Positions 17,870-27,401 of a DNA stretch of 64,000 nt are shown here, one piece after another (position 1 is the first letter of the stretch; each line of letters opens with the position of its first letter). The notes under the pieces were generated by a model. That model had not been told where the DNA came from. It searched no databases and saw only the letters and a list, made by a program, of their open reading frames with translations. Source of the DNA: Novosphingobium decolorationis. GTDB taxonomy: Bacteria > Pseudomonadota > Alphaproteobacteria > Sphingomonadales > Sphingomonadaceae. Location of the stretch: positions 124,001 through 188,000 of the forward strand of contig NZ_CP054856.1 of assembly GCF_018417475.1 (NCBI RefSeq), given 5' to 3'. The position numbers and the translations under genes were made by a program.

Positions 17870-18511
17870 ATGCGGTTTGATCGCCTTGCCACACTCGTGT
17901 CCGGATGCGCACTGGCCAGCCTTGCGCTGTCGGGCTGCGCCACGACCAGCGCGCCCGAACTGCCGCCAGCGACGTTCGTGGCGATGCAGGAAGGGCCGGG
18001 CGAGGAGTACATCATCGGCCCGCTCGACGATCTGACTGTCTTCGTGTGGCGTAATCCGGAACTCGGCGCCAAGGTCCAGGTGCGGCCGGACGGGCGCATC
18101 ACCACGCCGCTCATCACCGACATGCCCGCCGTGGGCAAGACACCCGCGATGCTGGCCGAGGACATCCGCCTGCAGCTCTCGCAGTATATCGAGGACCCGC
18201 TCGTCTCGGTGATCGTCAACAGCTTCTCGGGCACGTTCAGCCAGCAGATCCGCGTGGTTGGCGCAACCGAGAAGCCGGCCTCGATCCCCTACCGCGCGAA
18301 CATGACGCTGCTTGATGCCATGATCGCGGTGGGCGGACTGTCGGAGTACGCGGCGGGCAACCGCGCGCGCCTGATCCGCTTCGACAAGACCAGCGGCAAG
18401 CAGAAGGAATACAAGCTGCGTCTCTCCGACCTCCTCAAGGAAGGGGACAGCAAGGCCAACGTGATGCTCTCGCCGGGCGATGTCATCATCATCCCCGAGA
18501 GCATGTTCTGA
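17870..18511 (+). CDS. XrtA-system polysaccharide export outer-membrane lipoprotein (Wza-like)
   Basis: The protein has 213 residues with a signal peptide and lipobox ALSGC (lipidated Cys23). A Poly_export domain (EEYIIGPLDDLTVFVWRNPELG, then VRPDGRITTPLI) and a SLBB-like segment (VVGATEKPASIPYRANMTLLDAMIAVGGL) follow. It should form the outer-membrane channel for the exopolysaccharide, with the chain-length protein and tyrosine kinase encoded next (TIGR03027-like). The chosen ATG gives the signal peptide directly, preceded by GAGGGAAGAAG. It begins a gene series with overlaps or gaps under 25 bp up to the amidotransferase. Confidence 0.93.
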   Translation: MRFDRLATLVSGCALASLALSGCATTSAPELPPATFVAMQEGPGEEYIIGPLDDLTVFVWRNPELGAKVQVRPDGRITTPLITDMPAVGKTPAMLAEDIRLQLSQYIEDPLVSVIVNSFSGTFSQQIRVVGATEKPASIPYRANMTLLDAMIAVGGLSEYAAGNRARLIRFDKTSGKQKEYKLRLSDLLKEGDSKANVMLSPGDVIIIPESMF

Positions 18512-18527
18512 AGGTCAGGGCGCAGCC

Positions 18528-20048
18528 ATGAACACGCTGTATGAAGAACTGCTCGCAGCGATGCACAGCGTCTGGCACCGGCGCTGGATCGCGCTCGCCT
18601 GCGCCTGGGCGATCTGCCTGGTGGGGTGGCTGGCCGTGGCCCTGATCCCCAACTCGTACGAATCGCGTGCGCGTATCTTCATCCAGCTGGACGATGCCCT
18701 GGCCGAACAGGTGGGCATCGGCGTGGCCGACAAGAAGCGCGACATCGAGCGCATCCGCCAGACGCTCACGAGCGCGGTGAACCTGGAAAAGGTGGTGCGC
18801 GCGACGCGTCTGGGGGACACCATCGAGGATCCCAAGGCGATGGAGGCGGCGGTCCTGGCGCTGGGCAAGAACGTCTCGGTCGTCGCGCAGCAGGACAACC
18901 TCTTCGAGATCCGGGCGACGGCCAGCAACGGGTCGTTCTCCGATGCCGAGAACGCGAAGCTGGCCCAGAATGTCGCGCAGAAGCTGATCGACATCTTCCG
19001 CGAGGAGAACCTTTCGGGAAATCGCGGCGAGATGGCCGAGAGCCTGCAGTTCCTCAACCAGCAGCTCAAGCAGCGCGAGAGCGAACTGGAAGCGGCCGAG
19101 AACAAGCGCTCCACGTTCGAGGCGCAGCATCCCGAACTCGCGCAGGGCGGCGCGCTCAACAGTCAGCGGCTGGAATCCGCCCGTTCGGAATTGCGCGGGG
19201 TCGAGGCCGATCTTGCCGCCGCGCAGAGCGCGCAGGCCGCCATCAACGGCCAGATCGCCAGCACGCCGCGCACGATGCCGGGTGGGAGCGCCGGCTCGGC
19301 CAGCGCGGCGCTGGCGAAGGCCCAGTCCGACCTGGCCTCGATGCGGGGGCGCGGCCTTACCGAGAACCATCCCGACGTCATTGCCGCGCGCAACCAGGTC
19401 AACGCACTGAAGGGCGCGGCGGCTGCCGAGAGCGACAGCGGCGCGGGCATGCCCAACCCGGCCTACGCCTCGCTGGTCTCGATCCGTGCCGAACGCATGG
19501 CCAACGTCCAGGCGCTGATCGCGCGCAAGGCCGCGTTGCAGTCCGACGTCGCCACGATGACCGCGAACGCCATTGCCAACCCTGAACTCGCGGCGGAGGC
19601 CAACCGCATCGCGCGTGACTATGACGTGCTGCGCCAGCAATACGACAAGCTCCTGCAGGACCGCGAGGAACTGCGCATTCGCGGGGAGGTGAAGACCGAG
19701 CGCGAGGCGGTGAAGTTCGAGGTCGTCGATCCGCCCACGACGCCGCGTGCGCCTGTTGCGCCCAACCGTCCGGTGCTGCTGATCGGTGTGCTGGTCGTAG
19801 GCCTTGGCGGCGGCTGCGCGGCGGCCTTCGCGCTGAGCAAGGTGCGTTCGGTCTTTGCCACTACCGCCGGTCTGGAACGCGCCACGGGCCTTCCCGTGCT
19901 GGGTGCGATCTCGCAGAACCTGACCGAGGGCGCGCGCGCGCTGCGGCGGCGCAGGCTCAAGTATTTCTATGGCGCGACGGCGGCGCTCGGCGGTCTTCTC
20001 GTCGTGCTGCTCGTGGTGGAATTCGTCCAGCGGGGCATGGTCGCATGA
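18528..20048 (+). CDS. XrtA-system chain-length determinant protein (Wzz/GumC-like)
   Basis: This is a 506-residue inner-membrane polysaccharide co-polymerase. It has an N-terminal helix at about 20-40, a long periplasmic coiled-coil region (QFLNQQLKQRESELEAAENKR and following), then a PVAPNRPVLLIGVLVVGLGGG helix near 420 preceded by a proline-rich segment, and a further helix close to the C-terminus. It matches TIGR03007. It sets polymer length and couples the export channel to the separate tyrosine kinase that follows; the kinase start overlaps its stop (ATGA). Confidence 0.92.
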   Translation: MNTLYEELLAAMHSVWHRRWIALACAWAICLVGWLAVALIPNSYESRARIFIQLDDALAEQVGIGVADKKRDIERIRQTLTSAVNLEKVVRATRLGDTIEDPKAMEAAVLALGKNVSVVAQQDNLFEIRATASNGSFSDAENAKLAQNVAQKLIDIFREENLSGNRGEMAESLQFLNQQLKQRESELEAAENKRSTFEAQHPELAQGGALNSQRLESARSELRGVEADLAAAQSAQAAINGQIASTPRTMPGGSAGSASAALAKAQSDLASMRGRGLTENHPDVIAARNQVNALKGAAAAESDSGAGMPNPAYASLVSIRAERMANVQALIARKAALQSDVATMTANAIANPELAAEANRIARDYDVLRQQYDKLLQDREELRIRGEVKTEREAVKFEVVDPPTTPRAPVAPNRPVLLIGVLVVGLGGGCAAAFALSKVRSVFATTAGLERATGLPVLGAISQNLTEGARALRRRRLKYFYGATAALGGLLVVLLVVEFVQRGMVA

Positions 20049-21199
20049 GCGGGGAAGGCAAGATGAGCGAACCGGACAAGATCCCCGCCGACGATACGAC
20101 GCCCGACGTGGCCGACACGCCGACCGATCCGTCTGGCAAGCCCGAAGGCGAGAGCCCCTCGCTGATCGAGCGGGCCGCGCGCCGCTTCGATTTCGGCAGC
20201 TTCATCGCGCGCCCCGATCCGCTTCCCGCCGATGTTGCGGCCAAGGCGGCGGCGAGCGGCAAGGCGCGCCGGATCGTGCGCAACGACAACGCGGCCAAGC
20301 CGGCCGGAGAGCCGGAACCGGCCGCAGCCCCGCCTGCCAGCGCCGCGCCGCAACCCCGCCGCCGGGCGAGTGACTTTGCACCTGCGCCCGCCGATCCGAC
20401 GCCCGTCGCGGCGGCTCCGGTGGAGCCGGTCCCGGAGGTCGTCGAGGAGCCGGTGGTCTTTTCCGGGACCCGCCACCCCATCGACCGCGATCGCCTGGCC
20501 GAGCATGGCCTGATCGTGCCCGAAGGGGCGGTGACGGCGCTTCTCGAAGAGTTCCGCATCGTCAAGCGGCAGGTGCTGCCCCAGGCGGCCGAACTGCGTC
20601 GCAAGAAGGCGGGGCCCGCCGCGCAGCGCGTGCTCATCAGTTCGCCCCATCCGGGGGAGGGCAAGACCTATTGCGCCCTCAATCTTGCGCTTTCCATCGC
20701 GGCGGAGAAAGAGAGCGAGGTACTCCTCGTCGATGCCGATTTCGCCAAGCCCTCGGTTCTCTCGATGCTGGGCCTGCCCGGTGGGCGCGGCCTGATGGAC
20801 GCGCTGATGGACGAGACGCTCGATGTGGCCGACTGCGTGCTCGGCACCGATGTTCCGGGTCTGTGGGTCCTGCCTGCGGGCGAGGACACCAACACCGACA
20901 GCGAGTACCTGTCGAGCTCGCGCACGAAGCGTGTGCTCGACCGCCTGACGCAAGGCGCCCCGCAGCGCATCGTCATCTTCGATTCGCCGCCCGCGCTGGC
21001 CGCCTCGCCCGCTGCCGAGCTGGCCAAGCATGTCGGACAGGCGATCGTCATCGTGCGGGCGGACCGGACCGGGCAGGGGGCTCTTGACGATGCGATCAAG
21101 CTGCTCGATGGCTGCCCGAACGTGCAGCTCCTTCTGAACGGCGCGCAATTCAGCCCGAGCGGCCGCCGCTTCGGGTCCTATTATGGATACAAGGATTGA
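20045..21199 (+). CDS. XrtA-associated tyrosine autokinase (BY-kinase)
   Basis: The 384-residue protein has a disordered Pro/Ala-rich N-terminal 130 residues, then the CpsD/Wzc-type ATPase. Walker A is SPHPGEGKTYCALN near 200-213, Walker A' is LLVDADFAKPS, and the Walker B region is VIFDSPPAL. The C-terminus GSYYGYKD holds three tyrosines, a short version of the tyrosine cluster that is autophosphorylated. Cycles of phosphorylation would control assembly with the chain-length protein. An ATG six codons downstream is an alternative start, but the ATGA overlap supports the first. Confidence 0.92.
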   Translation: MSGEGKMSEPDKIPADDTTPDVADTPTDPSGKPEGESPSLIERAARRFDFGSFIARPDPLPADVAAKAAASGKARRIVRNDNAAKPAGEPEPAAAPPASAAPQPRRRASDFAPAPADPTPVAAAPVEPVPEVVEEPVVFSGTRHPIDRDRLAEHGLIVPEGAVTALLEEFRIVKRQVLPQAAELRRKKAGPAAQRVLISSPHPGEGKTYCALNLALSIAAEKESEVLLVDADFAKPSVLSMLGLPGGRGLMDALMDETLDVADCVLGTDVPGLWVLPAGEDTNTDSEYLSSSRTKRVLDRLTQGAPQRIVIFDSPPALAASPAAELAKHVGQAIVIVRADRTGQGALDDAIKLLDGCPNVQLLLNGAQFSPSGRRFGSYYGYKD

Positions 21200-22929
21200 T
21201 GCGCGGCCATTCCCTTCTGACCTATGCAGGCCTGGGGCTCGCGCTTGCCTGTGTGTCCGGGGTCCATCCCGGCAGCGCCGTCGCGCAGACCATGGGCTAT
21301 GGTGGGCTTGGCGGTGAGGACGCTGCCGGTCCCGGTGCCACGTCGGGCAACGGAGCTTCGGGTGCCGGTCCTTCGGCCGGCGCGCAGGGCGAGAAGGCCA
21401 CGGGCGGACGCCGCGTGGACATCCGCCCCTATATCGAACTGGACCAGATCGTCAGCGCCCAGCTTTCGCCCGGCAGCGACGTCCTGACCTATACCCAGGC
21501 CGCAGTCGGGGTCGACGCCGGGCTGCAGGGGCGGCGCACCGGGCTTTCGCTGTCCGCGCGCTATGCCCGCCAGATCGGTTGGGGGGATGCGCGCGACAGC
21601 GATATCCTGAGCGGTGTCGCGCGTGGCTATGCGACAGTGACGCCGGGCCTGACGCTTGAGGCGGGCGGCCTTGCCACGCAATCGAGCTTCTCGGGTGGAT
21701 CGGCGCGCTACCTGGGCGGGGACGACCGGCGCACGGTCTACTCGGTCTACGCCGGACCGACCCTTGCCACGCGCGCGGGCGCGGTGGATCTTCAGGGCAG
21801 CTACCGCGCGGGCTATTCGCGGGTGGAGCAGGGCAACGCCTTCCTGCCGGCTCCGGACGGCGAGCGTGTCACGCGCAGCGAGGAGAGCGTGGTGCAGTCC
21901 GTCGAGCTTCAGGCGGGCGTCAAGCCGGGCACGGTGCTTCCTGTTGGCCTTGCCGTAGCCGGGAGCGCCTACCAGGAGGATATCTCCGTTCTCGACCAGC
22001 GCGTGCGCGACATGCAGGCGCGCGCGATGGTAACCTTGCCGGTGAGCCGGACCGTACAGGTCGTCGGCGCCATCGGGTACGAGGATGTCGAGATTTCGAA
22101 CCGGGACGTGGTTTATGATGCCGAGGATCGGCCCGTGATCGGGCGCGACGGGCAGTACGTGACCGACAAGAGCTCACCGCGTCAGCTGTCCTACGATGTC
22201 TCGGGCATCCTGTGGGACGTCGCCGTGATGTGGCGGCCGAGCCGACGCACGTCGTTCTCGGCACATGTGGGGCGCCGTTACGGCTCTACCACCTTTGGTG
22301 GCCAGCTTGCTTATTCGCCCGATGACCGCAAGACGCTCAGCGTCTCGGTCTACGACAACCTGGCTGGCTTCGGCGGACAGATCAACCGCGCGCTCAACGA
22401 CCTTCCGACCGATTTCGAGGCGGTGCGCGATCCGGTGACAGGCGATCTGGTGGGCTGCGTCAATTCGCTGGAGGGCAGCAACTGCCTTCCGGGCGTCCTG
22501 GGCGCGCTGCGCGCTTCGGCCTTCCGCGCGCGCGGTATCGCGGCCAGCTACACCATGCAGATCGGCCGTCTGAGCGCCGGGATCGGGCTTGGCTACGACC
22601 GGCGCAAGTACATCGCCGCGCAGGGGACCATCCTTGCCAGCGCCGATGGCATGATTGATGAAAACACCTGGGCCTCGCTCTACCTGTCGGGTCCCTTGGG
22701 CCGCAACGCGGGCTGGTCGACCAACGGCTATGTCAACTGGATCACGTCGACCGACACCACCTTCGGCGATGTCACGACCTATGGTCTGGCCGCTTCCTAT
22801 TACCACATGATCACGCCGCGCCTGCGCGGTTCTCTGGCCGTGTCGGTCGATGGTTCGAGCTACGACCTCGACACGGTGCGCGACTACTGGTCGCTGACAG
22901 GCCTTACCGGCCTTCGCTACAACTTCTGA
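21199..22929 (+). CDS. XrtA/PEP-CTERM system-associated outer-membrane beta-barrel protein
   Basis: The 576-residue protein has a signal peptide ending near AVAQT, a Gly/Ala-rich linker, then alternating amphipathic strands and a terminal aromatic GLRYNF, as expected for an outer-membrane barrel. Order and composition match the TIGR03016 family, thought to act as an outer-membrane partner in polysaccharide export or secretion; the exact role is unknown. ATG overlaps the kinase stop by one base (TGATG). A TTG one codon earlier is a less likely start. Confidence 0.85.
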   Translation: MRGHSLLTYAGLGLALACVSGVHPGSAVAQTMGYGGLGGEDAAGPGATSGNGASGAGPSAGAQGEKATGGRRVDIRPYIELDQIVSAQLSPGSDVLTYTQAAVGVDAGLQGRRTGLSLSARYARQIGWGDARDSDILSGVARGYATVTPGLTLEAGGLATQSSFSGGSARYLGGDDRRTVYSVYAGPTLATRAGAVDLQGSYRAGYSRVEQGNAFLPAPDGERVTRSEESVVQSVELQAGVKPGTVLPVGLAVAGSAYQEDISVLDQRVRDMQARAMVTLPVSRTVQVVGAIGYEDVEISNRDVVYDAEDRPVIGRDGQYVTDKSSPRQLSYDVSGILWDVAVMWRPSRRTSFSAHVGRRYGSTTFGGQLAYSPDDRKTLSVSVYDNLAGFGGQINRALNDLPTDFEAVRDPVTGDLVGCVNSLEGSNCLPGVLGALRASAFRARGIAASYTMQIGRLSAGIGLGYDRRKYIAAQGTILASADGMIDENTWASLYLSGPLGRNAGWSTNGYVNWITSTDTTFGDVTTYGLAASYYHMITPRLRGSLAVSVDGSSYDLDTVRDYWSLTGLTGLRYNF

Positions 22930-22949
22930 CTTCGAGGGAGGAGTTCACG

Positions 22950-24233
22950 ATGTTCGATGATTTCTACGGGCTCGAAGCCAGACCCTTCCAGCTGACGCCC
23001 GATCCGGCGTTCTATTTCGAGAGCGTGACGCACCGCAAGGCGCTGTCCTACCTGGGGTATGGCCTCGCGCAAGGGGAGGGCTTCGTGGCCATCACCGGTG
23101 AGGTTGGCTCGGGCAAGTCGACGCTGGTCGCCTACCTGATGGCCACGATCGATCCGGGCCGGATGACCGCGGCCAACGTGGTGACCAGCGCGCTTGATGG
23201 CGAAGAGATCGTCCACGTCGTCGCGCGCGCCTTCGGGGTCGAGGTCGACGGGCACGACAAGGCCTCGGCGCTGGGCGCGATCGAGACCTTCCTGCACGAG
23301 GAAGCGCGTGCGGGACGCCGTTCGCTGCTGATCGTGGACGAGGCGCAGAACCTCTCGATTACCGCGCTTGAAGAGCTGCGGATGCTCTCGAACTTCCAGC
23401 TGGGGGCACATCCGCTGCTCCAGACGCTGCTTCTGGGCCAGCCCGAATTTCGCACCACGCTGATGGAAAGCGACCGGCTGGAGCAGCTGCGCCAGCGTGT
23501 GATCGCAACCCACCACCTGACCGCGATGCAGCCCAAGGAAGTCCAGGCCTACATCGAACATCGCCTCACCTGCGTGGGGTGGGACGGCAATCCCAGCTTC
23601 GATCAGCGCGTCTTTTCCGGCATCTACGAGGCGACGGGCGGCGTTCCGCGCCGGATCAACCAGGTCGCCAACCGCCTCCTGCTGCTTGGATCGGTCGAGC
23701 AGCGCACGCGGATCGACAGCGCCATGCTCACGCAGGTGCTGGACGAGATGAAGCACGACGGCACCATCGGCCATGGCCACGAGGGTGAGGACAGCCGAAG
23801 CGCGCACCACCATCCCGACCATTCGCTCGACAACGGGGTGCCCGCCTCGGTCGCGATCGCGCACGAGGCTGCATTCGCGTCGGATGACGATGGGAAGAGT
23901 GCGGCAAGGACGAGCCACGCGGGTATCGACGCGCCCGCCGCCATTGCCCTGATCGAAAGTGCGCTGGCGGATCGTGACGCCCAGATCTGCGAGCTGCAGC
24001 AGGCGGTCGTCGAGCTCGCCAACAAGGCCGAAGCCCATGAAGCCCAGGCCCTTGAGGCGGAGGATCCTTCGGCGGAACTCGTGCGTAATCTTGAGGCGCA
24101 GCTCGCCGAAGCGCATGAGCGAACGGCGGCGCTGGAAGCCCGGCTCGACGAACAGGAGCGGACCTTGCGCCACGTCCTGACCATGCTGATCGAATGGGTC
24201 GAGGGCGGCGGAGACCAGCGCAGCGCGGCATGA
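22950..24233 (+). CDS. XrtA-associated ExeA/GspA-like AAA ATPase with C-terminal coiled coil
   Basis: The 427-residue protein starts MFDDFYGLEARPFQLTPDPAFYFES, the hallmark N-terminus of ExeA-type ATPases. Walker A is GEVGSGKST at 50-58 and Walker B is SLLIVDEAQN. The arginine-rich GGVPRRINQVANRLLL is the sensor region. After about residue 270 comes a polar linker and then a heptad-rich coiled coil. It matches TIGR03015. It may energise assembly of the outer-membrane component encoded just upstream, as ExeA does for a secretin. The next gene overlaps its stop by ATGA. Confidence 0.9.
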   Translation: MFDDFYGLEARPFQLTPDPAFYFESVTHRKALSYLGYGLAQGEGFVAITGEVGSGKSTLVAYLMATIDPGRMTAANVVTSALDGEEIVHVVARAFGVEVDGHDKASALGAIETFLHEEARAGRRSLLIVDEAQNLSITALEELRMLSNFQLGAHPLLQTLLLGQPEFRTTLMESDRLEQLRQRVIATHHLTAMQPKEVQAYIEHRLTCVGWDGNPSFDQRVFSGIYEATGGVPRRINQVANRLLLLGSVEQRTRIDSAMLTQVLDEMKHDGTIGHGHEGEDSRSAHHHPDHSLDNGVPASVAIAHEAAFASDDDGKSAARTSHAGIDAPAAIALIESALADRDAQICELQQAVVELANKAEAHEAQALEAEDPSAELVRNLEAQLAEAHERTAALEARLDEQERTLRHVLTMLIEWVEGGGDQRSAA

Positions 24234-25108
24234 GCGCGGTCGGGCCAAAGGCCATGATCAACGGCCTCTCGGTCGACGTCGAGGACTGGTTCCAGGTTGG
24301 CGCGTTCGAGAACGTGATCGCGCGCAGCGACTGGGATCGCCTACCCTTGCGGGTGGAGCGCAACTGCGAGGCCGTGCTTGAACTGTTTGCCGAGGCAGGC
24401 GTGACCGGAACCTTCTTCACGCTGGGCTGGATCGCCGAGCGCGCGCCCGCAATGATGCGCCGGATCGCCGAGGCCGGACATGAAATCGCCAGCCACGGCT
24501 GGGCGCACGAACGGGTGTTCCGTCTGGGAGCAGAGGCTTTCCGCGAAGATCTTGCGCGCAGTCGCAAGGTCCTGGAGGATGTGAGCGGCACGTCCGTGCA
24601 GGGGTACCGTGCGCCCAGCTTCTCCATCGATGCGCGCACCCCCTGGGCCTACGAGATTCTGGCCGAGGCCGGATATGCCTACAGTTCGAGCGTGGCGCCC
24701 GTGGTGCACGATCACTATGGCTGGCGCGAGGCGCCGCGCTTTGCCTTCCACCCATTGGCGGGAAGCGACCTTGTCGAGATCCCGGTGACCACGGCCGAGG
24801 TCGGTGCAAGGCGGCTTGCGGCCGGTGGAGGCGGGTTCTTCCGTGTTCTTCCCTATGCCTTCACGCGCTGGGCAATCCGCCAGGTCAACGCCGAGGGGCG
24901 TCCGGCGGCCTTCTACTTCCACCCTTGGGAGATCGATCCCGACCAGCCCCGCGTCGAGGGGGCCCCGCTGCGCTCGCGGCTGCGTCACTACACGAACCTT
25001 CACCTGATGGCGGCCAAGCTGCAGCGCTTGACGGCCGAGTTTCGCTGGGGGCGGATGGACGTCCTGGCCGATGCCGAGCGCCAGCGCGCCGTGAGGCTGG
25101 CGGCGTGA
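24230..25108 (+). CDS. XrtA-associated polysaccharide deacetylase
   Basis: The 292-residue NodB-homology enzyme shows LSVDVEDWFQVGAFE (metal-binding Asp pair), EIASHGWAHERVF (H-x3-H metal ligands) and QGYRAPSFSID, plus the YFHPWEIDPDQPR motif typical of the exosortase-associated subgroup (TIGR03006). It would remove N-acetyl groups from the exopolysaccharide or a precursor. No signal peptide is visible, so it probably acts in the cytoplasm. It starts by ATGA overlap with the ATPase gene and overlaps the FemAB gene by GTGA. Confidence 0.9.
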   Translation: MSAVGPKAMINGLSVDVEDWFQVGAFENVIARSDWDRLPLRVERNCEAVLELFAEAGVTGTFFTLGWIAERAPAMMRRIAEAGHEIASHGWAHERVFRLGAEAFREDLARSRKVLEDVSGTSVQGYRAPSFSIDARTPWAYEILAEAGYAYSSSVAPVVHDHYGWREAPRFAFHPLAGSDLVEIPVTTAEVGARRLAAGGGGFFRVLPYAFTRWAIRQVNAEGRPAAFYFHPWEIDPDQPRVEGAPLRSRLRHYTNLHLMAAKLQRLTAEFRWGRMDVLADAERQRAVRLAA

Positions 25109-26181
25109 ACTCGCCTTTTGCCCCGGTCGGCACGCACGTGCGTCTGGCAGACCTTTCTGACCGGGGCGAACGTGCCCGTATCGACGATTTCGTGCTGGCC
25201 CATCCACTCGGCACACCCTTTCATCGTCCGGCCTGGTTCTGCTCCGTGGCCGAGGCGACAGGCAACGCGGCGCTGGCTCTGGTGGCCGAGCGGGCGGGCG
25301 CACTTTCGGGCCTTCTTCCACTCGACTGCATCGCCTCGCCGATCTTCGGCCGGGTGCTTGCATCGAGCGGTTTTGCGGTCGACGGCGGGCTTCTGGTTCA
25401 GGATGGGGTAGACCCGCAGGCGTTCTTCGATGCCGTGCGCGAACTGGCGGAACGCTATTCCTGTCCAACGGTGGAACTGCGCGGAGGTCTGCTTCCCCAA
25501 GCTGAAGGAGGCTGGGCGCTTCAGGACGGCTCCCATTGCACCTTCGCGCGCCCTCTCGCCGAAGACGACGAGGCGGAGCTCACGGCGATCCCGCGCAAGC
25601 AGCGTGCCGAGGTGCGCAAGAGCCTCTCGGCCGACCTGGAAGTCCACGCAGGTCGCGGCGAGGACGCGCTTGCCGAGCATTACCGCGTCTTTTGCGAAAG
25701 CTATCGCAACCTGGGTACGCCGGTTTTCCCGCGCAAGCTGCTGGGCGCCGTGCTCCGGGCCTTTGGCGAGGACGCGGACATCCTGACTGTGCGCCATGAA
25801 GGGCAGGCGGTGGCCAGCGTGCTGAGCCTTTATCACAAGGGCACCGTCATGCCGTACTGGGGCGGCGGGACCTGGGCGGCACGGCGGCTTCGGGCAAACG
25901 AACGCATGTATTTCGAACTCATGCTCCACGCTCGGCGCAAGGGGATGCACAGCTTCGACTTCGGTCGTTCCAAGACGCACAGCGGCGCCTACCACTACAA
26001 GCGCAACTGGGGGTTCGAGCCACGCGCGTTGACCTACGCCAGCTGGACCGCACCGGGAGCGGCGATGCGCGATATGAACCCGCAAAGCGCGAAGCGGGCG
26101 CTGCAGGTGAGGCTTTGGCAGCGCCTGCCGCTGGGCATTGCCAATCGCCTCGGCCCTCTGATTGCGCGCGGGATCGGGTAG
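25105..26181 (+). CDS. XrtA/PEP-CTERM-associated FemAB-like acyltransferase
   Basis: The protein has 358 residues from a GTG that overlaps the previous stop. Two GNAT-like halves are visible: HPLGTPFHRPAWFCSVAEATGN near the start, and SVLSLYHKGTVMPYWGGG with FDFGRSKTHSGAYHYKRNWGFEP near the end, as in TIGR03019 proteins. FemAB proteins transfer aminoacyl groups from tRNA; here the acceptor might be an amino group on the polysaccharide freed by the deacetylase. This is inference. Unlike the GNAT gene at the far end of the locus, this one lies in the export operon. Confidence 0.88.
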   Translation: MNSPFAPVGTHVRLADLSDRGERARIDDFVLAHPLGTPFHRPAWFCSVAEATGNAALALVAERAGALSGLLPLDCIASPIFGRVLASSGFAVDGGLLVQDGVDPQAFFDAVRELAERYSCPTVELRGGLLPQAEGGWALQDGSHCTFARPLAEDDEAELTAIPRKQRAEVRKSLSADLEVHAGRGEDALAEHYRVFCESYRNLGTPVFPRKLLGAVLRAFGEDADILTVRHEGQAVASVLSLYHKGTVMPYWGGGTWAARRLRANERMYFELMLHARRKGMHSFDFGRSKTHSGAYHYKRNWGFEPRALTYASWTAPGAAMRDMNPQSAKRALQVRLWQRLPLGIANRLGPLIARGIG

Positions 26182-26186
26182 GCACG

Positions 26187-27401
26187 ATGCGCGGCGAGAT
26201 CCTTTTTCTGGCCCATCGCCTGCCGTTTCCGCCCGACCGCGGGGACAAGATCCGTTCGCACCATGTGCTGAAGGCCCTGGCGCGGTTTGCCCCCGTTCAT
26301 GTCGCCACCTTTGCCGACGATCCGGCCGATTGGGACCATGAGAAGGAACTGGCTGCCCTTGCGGCGAGCCATTGCCTTCTGCCCCGCACCAAGAGCGTGC
26401 CTCGCGCGGCGCTGGAAGCACTCGCGCTTGGCGTTCCGGTCAGTCTGCGCGCGTTTCACGATCCGCGCCTCGCCGCCTATGTTGATCGGGTCCTGGCCCA
26501 CGCGAATATCGCGGTCATCTTTGTCTTCTCCGGCCAGATGGCGCAATATGTCCCGGATGGCTTCGCCGGACGCGTTGTGACCGATCTTGTCGATGTCGAT
26601 TCGGCCAAGTTCGAAGCCTATGCGCAGGATCACAAGGGGCCGCGCCGATGGATGGAGTGGCGCGAAGCCCGTCTCCTCGCGGCCGAAGAGGCGCGCATCG
26701 CCGCGCGCAGCGACGCCACGCTGCTTGTGAGCGAAGCCGAGGCCGAGCTTTTGCGGACATGCTTGCTACAGCCCTCCGCGCGCGTAGCGTCCATGGGCAA
26801 CGGGATCGATGCGCAGACCTTCGCGCCGGACGTGGTCGAGGCCGAGCCTCGGATGCGTGCAGCCGGCTTCCCGCGTCTCGTGTTTACCGGGCAGATGGAT
26901 TACGCCCCCAACATCGCCGCGGTCGAGCGCGCCACGCACCAGATCCTGCCGCGTGTGCAGGAGCATTTCCCGCAGGCAAGTCTCCACATCGTGGGCCGTA
27001 ATCCCACGCGTGAGGTGCTGGCGCTGGGACAGGAAGAGGGTGTTACGGTCTGGGGCCGCGTGCCCGACGTCCGCCCCTTCCTGGAAGCGGCGGACATGGC
27101 GCTCGTGCCGCTGTCCATCGCGCGCGGTGTTCAGAACAAGGTGCTGGAAGCGATGGCGATGACGCGCCCGGTGGTCCTGACATCGGGCGCGGCTACCGGC
27201 ATCGCCGCGCGCGATGGGGTGGATTTTCGCGTCGGGGATACCGACGAGGATCTTGCCGCCGCCATCGTCCACCTTGCGACCCAGCCAGACATCCGGCGGG
27301 AGATGGGCATGACGGCGCGCGCCTGGGTCTGCCAGCACGCCAGTTGGGAGGCGGCACTTTCCGGTCTTGAAGGGCTGTGCGTGGGGGGCTGCGATGCCTA
27401 G
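26187..27401 (+). CDS. XrtA/PEP-CTERM system glycosyltransferase (TIGR03087-like)
   Basis: This is a 404-residue GT-B fold glycosyltransferase, family 4 type. It begins EILFLAHRLPFPPDRGDKIRSHHVLKAL. The C-terminal domain has FTGQMDYAPNIAAVERATHQILP and VPLSIARGVQNKVLEAMAMTRPVV, whose E-x7-E-like segment binds the nucleotide sugar. It should add a sugar to the lipid-linked unit on the cytoplasmic side. The neighbouring exosortase gene begins inside its last codons (8-bp overlap). It is the only GT-B transferase in the locus; the initiating transferase is in the second XrtA locus. Confidence 0.9.
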   Translation: MRGEILFLAHRLPFPPDRGDKIRSHHVLKALARFAPVHVATFADDPADWDHEKELAALAASHCLLPRTKSVPRAALEALALGVPVSLRAFHDPRLAAYVDRVLAHANIAVIFVFSGQMAQYVPDGFAGRVVTDLVDVDSAKFEAYAQDHKGPRRWMEWREARLLAAEEARIAARSDATLLVSEAEAELLRTCLLQPSARVASMGNGIDAQTFAPDVVEAEPRMRAAGFPRLVFTGQMDYAPNIAAVERATHQILPRVQEHFPQASLHIVGRNPTREVLALGQEEGVTVWGRVPDVRPFLEAADMALVPLSIARGVQNKVLEAMAMTRPVVLTSGAATGIAARDGVDFRVGDTDEDLAAAIVHLATQPDIRREMGMTARAWVCQHASWEAALSGLEGLCVGGCDA